Assembly: GCF_949987515.2 (NCBI RefSeq)
Contig: NC_082694.2
Span: 67,516,080 to 67,580,079, forward strand
Source: Delphinus delphis
Lineage: Eukaryota; Chordata; Mammalia; Artiodactyla; Delphinidae
DNA: 64,000 nt
Reading direction: 5' to 3'
The translations under genes and the position numbers were made by a program. The notes beneath the pieces were generated by a model. That model was not told the DNA's origin. It saw nothing but the letters and a program-made list of their open reading frames with translations, and made no database searches. Numbering within the stretch: the first letter of the stretch is position 1; each line of letters begins with the position of its first letter. Below, in pieces: positions 44,801-56,800 of this stretch.

Positions 44801-47800
44801 AACTTATTCTAAAATTTATAAGGAAGTTTGATGTATAAGGGCCAAACAGGCAGGACACTGTTCAAGAAAAAGATAGGAGGCTTTCCTCTAGATATCAAGA
44901 TTTATTTTTTAAAAAAACTATAGGGCTTCCCTGGTGGCGCAGTGGTTGAGACTCCACCTGCCAATGCGGGGGACACGGGTTCGTGCCCCGGTCCGGGAAG
45001 ATCCCACATGCCGCGGAGCGGCTGGGCCCGTCAGCCATGGCCACTGAGCCTGTGCTCCGCAACGGGAGAGGCCACAACAGTGAGAGGTCCGCGTACCGCA
45101 AAAAAAAAAAAAAAGAAAGAAAGAAAAGAAAAAAATAAATAAATAAACTATAGTAATTATACAGTTCATTACTAACACAGGGATATTCAAATAGGCCAGT
45201 GGAACAGAGCAGAAAGGCCAACCAAATTTGTAGACAAAATCCTTTAGTCGTGGTGAGTGCCTTTCTGCTTCAGTTATTGATGAGTTAGCAAGTATTTATT
45301 AAGCACCTATTCTGTGCTATGTGCTACAGTGAATACGAAAGTACAAAATGCTCTCACAGTCCATTTAAAGTTGAAGATTTTTCTAACAGAATAGAAGATC
45401 TGCCCAAATAAAGCAATCAGAGGACAAAACCCAAGATAACAAATAGCAACAGGCTGGTACGGATCAGAGTGTATACGAAATTAGAGAACGAGGAGATCGA
45501 AGTGAGCGGGGTCATCACGGAGGTTTTCATGGAGAAACAGGATGTGAGTAAGGAGGTAAGGAATGACTCAAACCTCAGGCAGAAGTCAAATACTGCCCAG
45601 AGAGATAGGGAAGGTATGACGGGAAGAGTGAGAACCATGTACACAAAAGACAGTGAGACGTGACAAACCGCAGCTCAGCTGCGAAGCAGTAAGAGACTCC
45701 ATCAGAGAAAGGTCTCTGACGGCCAGTTTCAAGAGTCGAAACTTTTTCTGATAAAAAAAGTCACTAAAATTCTTGAATAGGTGAGAAACATAAAGCTAGT
45801 TGTGCTGCATAAATATTTATCAGAGGTACAGAAGTCTGGCTTTGAGGTTAGATTGGGGGTGATAAAAGTATGGAAATAGAAGGGAAAAAAAGGAAGGAAC
45901 AAATCTGAAAAACACTTGTCAGGGATTAAAATCATAAACCAAGAACTTTGCAGGTTTTATTAAATGCAGGTTTCACAGGCAGCTAACCAAAAAGTGTGAA
46001 GCAATTTAAATATAAGGCATTCCACAGAAAAAAGTAAAACACGAACAAGATATCAAACTTTCTGGTTTGACCTACCAGTATGTACTTTTGACGTTACATG
46101 CGCTACATCAATTTTCTGGGACCTGACGAGAGGTACAGCTTTTGTAGGAGGAGTGTGTGCTGTATTCTTCCTTCGATCTTTTGCTTTACTTATCTTTGAA
46201 AGGGGCGCAAAAATACCTAAAAGAGAATGCAGAATTTTAGTGTTAAGCAATTAAAAGCACTTCAAATAAAAGGACAAGTACAGCCATTCAGTAATATAAA
46301 TCTTTAAGTTCTTTTTTAGTGTCTACTAGGTGCCCTGTAGTGAGAGACAGAGAAAAAGTGCGTCTCACTCAGTACTTGCCCTCAGAGAGTTTACAATCTA
46401 GTTGTCAAGACTAACAACATAGGGCTTCCCTGGTGGCGCAGTGGTTGAGAGTCCGCCTGCCGATGCAGGGGACATGGGTTCGTGCCCCGGTCCGGGAAGA
46501 TCCCACATGCAGCAGAGCGGCTGGGCCCGTGAGCCACGGCCGCTGAGCCTGCGCATCCGGAGCCTGTGCTCTGCAACGGGAGAGGCCACAACAGTGAGAG
46601 GCCCGTGTACCGCAAAAAAAAAAAAAAAAAAGACTAACAATATACACAATAATTTAAGAAGCACATAACATTAACGAGGCACTAAGTGAAACTCAGGGAA
46701 AAGAGAATTATAATTATTTCTAAGTACTGGCAAATAACAGTGCACTATATAGTACAAAAACTATTCCTCATGTCCCTTTATCTATAGCTCCTTAGAACAT
46801 ATTTTTTCCCATATTATAGCTTTTTATGTTCATGTTTTATCTATCTTCCAGACTTTAGAAGACAAAATCCAATACTCATCTCTGCATTCCCCCAATGTAC
46901 CTAACTATAGTGCCTTACACATAGTAGGGATATAAAAAATCTTTTTGAGTATAAAACATAATTTCCCAAGAGGCTTAGCCCTCAGCTTCTGACAACTGAC
47001 AACAGAAACAATACAGTGTGTGTTGTGTGGGAAGGTATGTGGGGACAGGGGGAGGGGGCTGCCTGTTTGCTGCAGCTAGGAGTATAAAATTCCATTAAAA
47101 AAGAAATTTATCCAGGCATAAAATTACAGTATATATAAATATGCACAGACATTAGAAATAGTGAATATGGACTATAAATACCAAGATTATTTGGCTAAGA
47201 CATTTAAGAAGAAAAAATAAAGACATAATATGTACATTATACACTACCATTCAGTGTTTACGCCTAATCTAACAAAGACACATTATGACTAAAATGTAAT
47301 ACATTAAAACAACTTGTTTTAAAATAGGTTTGATGAAATGCTCAAGATTACAAAAAGTGAGTTCTTTGTTTATAGCTAACAAGTGCAAACTATACTACTT
47401 TTCTGCTAATCTCAAAATTCTTTCCTCCATCAGATTCTACAATCCTTCCTCCTGATTTTCCTAGCTCTTTTGACTTCTCCACAATGTTTTCTCTCTTCTG
47501 TCTCCCGCCTATCAGATTCGCTTTCTATTTTTTTCTCTAAATTATTTTCCTTGCCAAATACACACACATGCACACACACACGCACTCAAGCTTGATGATG
47601 ATTACATCCAGTGTTGCCAAGGGTTTGAAGAAATAAATTATTTTATACTGTGGGATGTAAATTTGTAAAATCTTACTTGAAGACAAAAATTCTGACCTAA
47701 TTTACTTTATGGCATTAATTATAAGGAAATACTGTGAACAAGGTTACAAACTTACGTTTGCATATTATAAGGAGAAGATAGACTTCAAGAGCCAAAGCAA

Positions 47801-50800
47801 TTTCTAGTTTACTATTAAAACCCAATCATACTTTTGGAAATTAATTTACGAGAAAATAATCCAAATAGGAGGAAAAGACTGCATACCTGAGTATATCATC
47901 ACTGCAATACTGTATGTAGGAGAAAACAATTATTTGGCAATAGAATAAATGAATCCACTATGTTTATGAACTATGACATCACTGTTAATAAGTAAAACAA
48001 TAAAGATTATGTAGAAATATAGAAATATATGAAAAGTAAATCAAGAGAACAAAAATTGAGTTGTATGTTTGATTACATTATGATTATATCTGTGAAAAGT
48101 TGTATGTGTGGATATAGGAAGGACTGTAAAAAACAGAAAACCAAAACATATTCGAGCGCAGACCATAAATTATTTTTCAAACCTGTGTCATTAATGTCAC
48201 AATAATATCGTTCAATGAATGAACTACATAGCTCTTTCTCCTTGTTTTTTTTTTTTTAAATTAACTAAATCATTTGGGAAAACCAAAACTAAATTTAAAG
48301 CAATGACAGACTGGATATAATCAAAGCCCAAAGTGTGCACTGTGTATGGGTTAACCTTCCTGTTCAGAATCTCATGCTACTCAAAGTACTGACGGGACTC
48401 TCCTCAGATCTTGACATACAATGATAAGGCTTAACTAGAAATAAACACATAAGGAAGAATTATTTTTAAACAGAAGAGTAATGAATTTCTGGATAAACAT
48501 GATCCATTTTGTTTAACCACAATTCCTCCCAAAACTCCACTAAAATTTTAGTAAGAAATAAAAATGGTACAAACTCTAAAGAAAAAAGAAAATGATAAAA
48601 AAAAGAGAAAAAAAGCTAAAGCTTCCAAAGAAGCTTCCAAAAACAGGGAAAAGGACAAAAACAGAAGAAAGGATGACTCTGAAACTTCTAGACAGCAGCA
48701 GTGGAAGCTCAGGATGATAGCTGGCAAACTATGGCCTGAGAGCCACATCCTCCCACCGCCTATTTTTGTACCGTTCTGTTGGAATGCAGCCACACCCATT
48801 TGTTTACATGTTGTCTACGACTGCTTATTCACTACAACAGGAGAGCTGAATAGTTTTGCAACAAGGGACTGTATGACCCATAAAACCAAAATATTTACTA
48901 CCTGGCCCTTTACAAAAAAAGTTTGCCAAATTGCATTAGACAATAGAGTATCACCTTCAAAATACTGAAAAAATGTGAATTTCAACCTAACACTCCTTAT
49001 CCCACTAAACTATCATATGAAGTGTAAGGGTAGAAATAAACATTTCTGGAATGTAAAGTCTCAAAAAATTCACTCCCCATGAGTCCTCTGTCAAAAAGCT
49101 ACTGAAGGATGTGCTCCACCAAAACAAATAAGTAAACCAAGAAAAAAAAATGACTTAGTATGAACACCAAATCTTTCTCTTCATAGTATGAAGTCAAAAG
49201 ATGTCTAAAATTGGAAAGATTCATATATTATTTAAAATATGAATATGAACATCAGAAGATACATCTAAAGAAGTCAAAAAAGTTCTTGCCTCTAAAGAAC
49301 AGGTCTCAGAGTTAAGGAAGGGCAAGCCAGGAGAGGGTTTAGCTGTTGTTTTAATAAACCTTATAATACAACTTGACTTATTAAACTAGGTATATGTGTT
49401 CACTTTGGTGATTATTAAGACATAAAAATAGTATTACCAAATACTAAAAATTATAAAAAAAATTTCATAACTGCCAAAACTTAGAGAAGCAACCAAGATA
49501 TCCTTTAGTAGGTGAATGGAGAAATAATGGAGGACTGTGATACCTCCAGACAATGGAGTATTATTCAGTGCTAAAAAGACATGAGCTATCAAGCCATGAA
49601 AAGACATGGAAGAAACTTAAATGCAAATTACTAAGTGAAAGAAGGCATTATTAAAAGGCTATATACTCTATGATTCCAGCTATCTGACATTCTGGAAAAG
49701 GCAAAACTATGGAGACAGTAAAATGGTCAATGGTTGCCAGGGGCTGAGGTGGGAAGGGATGAGCAGGTGGAGCACAGAGGATTTTCAGGGCAGTGAAAAC
49801 ACTCCGTAATACGGCAATGATGGATACATGCCCTTATACACTTGTCCAAACCCACAGATTATACAACACAAAGAGTGACCCCTAAGGCAAACTATGGACT
49901 CTGAGTGATTATGATGTGTCCATGCAGGTGCATCCACTGTAAGAAATGTACACTCTGGTGAAGGGATGTTGATAAAAGGGGAAACTGTGCATGTGTGGGC
50001 AGGAGGTATACAGGAAATCTCTGTACCTTCCTCTCAATTTTGCTATGAACCAAAAGCTGCTTTTAAAAAGATCTTTAAAAAATTATTATAAAATTTTTAC
50101 AATCAAAACAATCTAATATGTGCTAGAATTAATAGATCAGTGGGACAAAACAATCCCAAAACAGACTATAGCATTTATAAGAACTTAATTTATATTAAAG
50201 GAAGTACAGCAAGCCAAAGGGAAAATGACAGATTTAGAGAGAGGGAAAAAAACCCAAAAAACTGTTGCTGAAAAGAGACAAATGCTTTCGCTTCTGCTTA
50301 GTCAGGGGGTTCTCTGCCTCTCCTGCTCCCCACACCTCAAGTACTGACAGTTTAGCAAAGATCTGGCTCAGACTACTGAGCTGGCTCAGCAGGAAGGGCT
50401 ATTCCCATTTTTATATAGTCCAACACATGACCCTTGCCCCCCAACTTGCCGTAAAGTATGTAAAAGGGGATGGAGACAGGGTCCTTGCGTGTCCATCTTT
50501 GTCCTAATCAAGCATGCCTCTCCTTGGAACGATGGGATTTGGGAGGCCACATGCATTCTGTTACAATCTAAGCATTTCTCATGGCTCTGGTTTACATCTG
50601 CTCTCTGTGTTGCTAATGGTCTTGATCTTGCCCTTAGTCTGCTTGACAGTTGCCAAAATTAGCTAATAGAGTAAAACTAAACTTAAATTCTTATCCTTAT
50701 ACAACTAACCAAATAAACTCCAAATTAAGTAATGTGGTATTTAAAAATTAAAACATTCAAAAGAATAAAATATATAACCTATAATGAATTCTGGATTAGG

Positions 50801-53800
50801 AAGAACTATCTACCTTAGCATAAAAGCAGTTATAAGAAATTGTAAAGGAAAAGTCTTTTAACTGCATAAAACTACGTGTCCAAAAACACTGCAGATGAAG
50901 TTCAAAGGCAAATGACAAACTGGGCGAAATATCTGTAATAAATATAAAGGCTTAATATCCTAAAGATGCATTTATTTTTTAAAAACTCATCAGTTTTTTA
51001 AAAAGCTAACATCCCAATTTTTAACTGGCAAATAATATGAATAATTATTTCTTGGCAATTGCCAAGATAACACAAAAAATACATGTGCTACAATAGAACA
51101 TTTTAGGTATCTTATTTCACCACAGTCAGAATAACATGAATTTAAACAGAAATTTTCACCCATCAAATTGGAAAAATTAAAGGAAATTGAGCCATAAAAA
51201 ATCACATTTTCAAACAATATTTAAAGATTTGAGGAAATTATAATAGGATGTCAGATAAAAATGCAGACTATTTAACTATATATAATCCAAATTTTGTGGA
51301 AAAAATAAACAGAAAATATATACAGGTGATTTTATTTTTTTCTCCTTTTTTATGTTTTTTAAATCTAACGTAATGGGCATTTTTTATAAACAAAAATTTT
51401 AATAATATACCCCAAAATGAGGCTCCATCTTAAGTGTATGACAAAAGGAAACTGGTGATTTTGATAAATTCATAACAGCTAGCAAATAGTTAACATTTTG
51501 GGGGTGCTTACTGGGAACCAAGCACTATTCTAGGTGCTTTATATATTTATCAACACATTTAATTCCCACATGAACTCTTGCGGTATTGCTATCCTCATTT
51601 TACAGAAGAAAACTGAGGCACAAGAAGAGAAAGAAGGTCCCACAGCTGGTAGGTAGAGCAGCTGATTCACACCCAAGCAGTCGGGCTCCAAGGCCCATAC
51701 TCTTCAACACTGTACCATATACTGCCTTCCCTGTCGAGCTATAAGATGAAATACTGCGCAACCAGGGAAATTAATGTTCTGGGAAAGTACTTCACAACAA
51801 GGAAAAATATTCACAACATAGTAAGTGACAAAAGCAAACTGAAATCAATGTGTCAAGGTGTGTGTGTGTGTGTATACGAGAGAAACAGAGAATATAAAAT
51901 AAAGCAAACATTTGTCTGAAAAAGAATCATCCCAGCTCAGGAGCACAGTAATAAAGTTGGCCTCACTAGCTTTTCAAGTTTTTCAATCTCTAGAGCTCTG
52001 TATGTCCTTGGTAATAAAGAACAAAATCCCTCCTTCAGTCATGACACCACCATGAGCAGGATTCAGGAAGGTCTCCAGAGCTAGGTGCCCTCCTAGTAAG
52101 ACACCCTCTCCCAAGCACAATATTGCTCACAGTAAGAAAAGGGCAGTCACTTCATTTATTACATAAGTAACCGGGGAGAAAGTTTTATTTAAAAATAATA
52201 AAAGAGTAAAATTTTATTATTTTAAATTAATTCTCATTAAATTAGATAGTATGTAACTTACCATATTTGGGGGCACATTTAAAGTACTGGACTTTCCCAA
52301 CACTTCCATTGTTTTTTCCTTCTGGTTCATCCAACTCAATGCCAGCCCACTGCCCACTTGCAAATTCAGTTGTTCCACAAAATCTTAATGTTCCAACCTA
52401 AAGAAAACATAAATCAGAGTAACTTTTGAGTACTACCAGTAATTCTAAGTTTCCCACTCTTGCAACTTTATCATGGAAGTCTTTCAAAAACATTCTCTCA
52501 GGGCTTCTCTGGTGGCACAGTGGTTGAGAGTCCGCCTGCCAGTGCAGGGGACACGGGTTCATGCCCCCGTCCGGGAAGATCCCACATGTCGTAGAGCGGC
52601 TGGGCCCGTGAGCCATGGCCGCTGAGCCTGTGCGTCCGGAGCCTGTGCTCTGCAACGGGAGAGGCCACAACAGTGAGAGGCCCGCGTACCGCAAAAAAAA
52701 AAAAAAAAATTCTCTCAAAGTAGACTTCAGAAGAAGGAAAATATTACCAGGGATAAAAAGAGACATTAAATAATGATAAAAGAGTCAATGGACCAAGAAG
52801 GCATAAGAATCCTAAATCTATATGTACCTAACAACTGAGCTCCAAGACATATGAAGTGGAAACTAATAGAACTAAAAAGAGAAATAGACAAATCTACAAT
52901 CACAGTGAGACTTCAACACACCTCTCTCCATAATCAACAGGCCAAGAAGGCAGAAAACCAGTAAGGATACAGAAAAACTGAAACCTGAAACCAGCTATAA
53001 GCCAGTTTGACCTGACATTTATAAAATATTCCATTCAAAACAGCAATACAAGACTTCCCTGGTGGTGCAATGGTTGAGAATCCGCCTGCCATTGCAGGGG
53101 ACATGGGTTCAAGCCCTGGTCCGGGAAGATCCCACATGCTGCAGAGCAACTAAGCCCGTGCACCACAACTACTGAGCCTGCGCTCTAGAGCCCACGAACC
53201 ACAACTACTGAGCCTGTGTGCCGCCACAACTACTGAAGCCCACGCGCCCAGAGCCCGTGCTCCGCAACAAGAGAAGCCACTGCAATGAGAAGGCCGCGCA
53301 CCGCAACGGCCTTCCGCTCGCTCCGCAACCGCCCCCAGCTTGCCGCAATTAGAGAAAGCCCATGCACAGCAACGAAGACCCAATGCAGCCAAAAATAAAT
53401 AAATAAAATAAATTTATTTTTTTAAAAAAGAGAAACACAGAGAACTAAACACACAAACCCTATCTATACCTAGCACTCTATCCAAAAATTAACTCAGAAT
53501 TAAATGTAAAACTAAATATAAAACCTAAAACTGTAAACATCTAGAAGAAAACATAGTAGAAAATTTCTCAGATATTCTAAACACACAATCCATGAAATAA
53601 AATTTTGATAAAATGAACTTCATGAGAATTTAAAACGCCTGCTCTTTGAAAGACAGTCCTAAGAGAATGAAAAGACAAGCAATAGACTGAGGGTAAATAT
53701 AAATGAAACAAGACTGGCTCTGAGGTGACAAAGGTAAACGCTGCCGACTGATATACGCATGTTCGTTATATGTTTCTACTTTTGTATAGCTTTAAATTAC

Positions 53801-56800
53801 TCAAAATAAAAAGTAGTAAAATAAAACACAGAATAACTCTTCTAAAAGTCCATTCTCAGACGTAGGACAGGAATACTAAAGAAGCTGAATATTAATCCAA
53901 AGGGGACAAAATGCTATGCGTTCATAATTTCTTGGTATTTTAGCTCCACAGATAGGACAACGGAAAACTAACAAATGTCCATGAATGTATTCTTGTGGAA
54001 GTTGGTAAATGTCATTCTCAGTGTAAAGTTGCTTTTTGAAGCAACTTTCTTAGTAACTCAAATGTTCAAATTTCAGTGTTTTCTGAGAAAAGTGCATAAC
54101 ACTCCCCACGAAGCCACCCAGATGTTTAGCCGTAGCTATTTTAGAAATTCCACACGCAAGCGCAAATTCCCTGTCCCATTCTCCATACCGAGCTCCCAAT
54201 TGGCCCCAAAAAGAGAAAAACAGCTCTCCCATAGGAGGTTTTTAAAAAGAGAGAAGGGCAACAAGTGAAAGCCACCTGGAAACTGAGGCTCTGGAGAAAG
54301 AGGTGTCCAGAGAATCTTCAGTCGGGTGGCGTTGGGAGTCCTCTTTCCCACATACATTTTCATTACCAGGTTGAAATCATATCTAAGATTTCCCTGTTTG
54401 TGGGATCAAGAAGCCAAACACCCAGGAACAGTGAGGGTCACCTTTGCTCCGTTTCTGTGCAGTAGTAGCTGTGGGAGAATCACTACTGAGGAGGGGTGCG
54501 AGCGAGCGGGGAGCTGCAAGGGAAAACCTGCAGGCTGGATGCCTCTAAATTCACTCGGCAGCTCCACTATGCTCCACTTTTCTCCCATTCAAATAAAGAT
54601 GTCTTCGTTATTCAGTTTGAATAGTTTATATTCTTAAATTGTGCTTTATAGTAACCGTGCATCTAAGTTTCAAGTTTTCCATTAAGTATCCTTCTACCTA
54701 CATATGGAACTTAAAAAAAAAAAAAACTCAAAACCACACTGCACCCTTGGCACACAGCCCACATAATGACCTTGGACATCGCTTTAGAGACTGCAGCTAC
54801 TGACTATACCTTCTGTCTTGCAATAACGACACGATCCCCCAGCTTCAGGCCAAGTGACGTCAGCATCACCTTGCTAGTAACACGATCGTGACTTGGAAGC
54901 AAGGGCTTTGAGAGATCACACGACAGAGGCACCGCATCGAGCAGCATCTGCTTGATTTCTTTAGCAGTTGCCGCGGCATCGGCCATTTCTAAGGGCATTT
55001 CGACCGGGTCTGGGACAACGTCAGCAGGGATCTGTCCTTTGTCATTCTACAAATAAAGAGCAGAGAAATTTTTCAGTTCATATCTGCCCAGAGCTCTACA
55101 CGGTCATATAAAAATATTTTTGGAAAAAGTAAGTTAAATTCATCTATCATTTATTTATTCAAAAATATTTACTAAACTTCTACCACCTGCCAGACACCAT
55201 TCTAAGTGCTAAAGGCACACAGTGAAGAAAACAAAAGCCCCGCTCTCAGAAAGCACACAGCCTGGTGAGAGGCAGAACATAATCACACACATAAAACGTA
55301 TGGTGTATCGAAGGGTAAAAAGTGGCAGAGAGAACAAAGCAGGTTAAGGGGGACAGGGAACACGGGCACAGAGATGGCGATTCACACACAGGGGTCAGGG
55401 AGGGCCTCGCTGCTGAGAGGCACTGGCGCAGAGGTCCAGGGAGGTGAGGGAACACAGGGCAGCTCAGCTGGTGGGGACCGAGGTCCAGGCTCAGGGAAGA
55501 GCAGGAAGGCAGTCAGTGGGAAGAGAGCCTGGCTGCACAGGCTGGAGACAGAAGTCACAGGACTGCCTGGCTTCCCAACCCCAGACCCGAGACTCCCTCC
55601 CCTCCCCCAGAGCTGCCACCTTGGCTCTGTGACCTCGACCCATCCTGCCCACTCATGGAGTGACTCAGATTTTAAGAACAGAATCTACTTCTAAAATCTG
55701 GGCTGGGATTTATCCTGCAGCAAGCAAAAATGGGCAGTCACAGGCCCACTAACATTTGCACAGTGTTTATATAAGCAAAATCCTATCATATAAATTATCT
55801 CATTTGGTTATCACAGCAAGAAAAAGCTTGTGAATAAAACAGATAAAAATTTTTACCTGTTAAGAGTCTGGACTGTAGCAGAAGACACCAACTAAACAAG
55901 TAAGATATCAATACCATTTCCAGTTTGCCAATTAGGAAAATTAGGCAAGGAGAGATGAATGACTCGCTCAGCATCATCTCCATAATTACTGCAGGGATGA
56001 CACTGCAGTCCATGTCCAGCACCCACTGGACTCTCAGCCCTTCTGCTGCTCTGTGCTGTCCTACCCTCAAACAAGTTCTCTTTCTTCTGCGTTCCCTAAC
56101 CAAAAACTCAGGCTTCATCAGAAAGATTCCAGACCGTAATCTTTTCTTAATAAGATGAACCAAGATTCTTTTGCTCAGAAAACTTTTTCCCTTTCCTTCT
56201 CCTCTAATAATTATCTTCAAATGCTCCATATGGATAAAAGCATGAGGCTTTTAGAACACATTTAGTTTGCAAGTGCCTCACATTTTTTATCTTAAAATTC
56301 AAGTCAGTTTCGTCCTAAGTAAAAACATGGTAGGAAGACATATTATCAAATTTCTGGGACAGTGATCAACTATTTTGATGCCCGATTTTTTTTTTTTCCA
56401 AAGAAAAAGTACAAAATGTAATGAAAATACCTATAGCGCTTATCGTACTCTTGAGAAAAAGACAGAGGGAAAAAAACTTTTTTTAATCAACAAACCTGTC
56501 ATGATAAGTTGTAAATAAGCTATATTTACAATGAATATTTACTTCAGATTTTTAAGTCCTCACCTTTCTAGAGTAAGTCACACACTTCCGTCAATTCCTA
56601 TATAAAATAAAACTTCTGTTTAAAAAATACTAAATAATAATAAAGTAACAATGATATCATGTTAACATAAGGCGGCTTGTTCATGATTAGCTATAGAATT
56701 CCATTTTCTTCTAAAGTAGTGGCTGTCAGGGTCTGATCCAAGGGCTACTGCTGACCCACATATTGACTGCTTTTTTTTTTTAAGTATTAACCTCCAAAAT

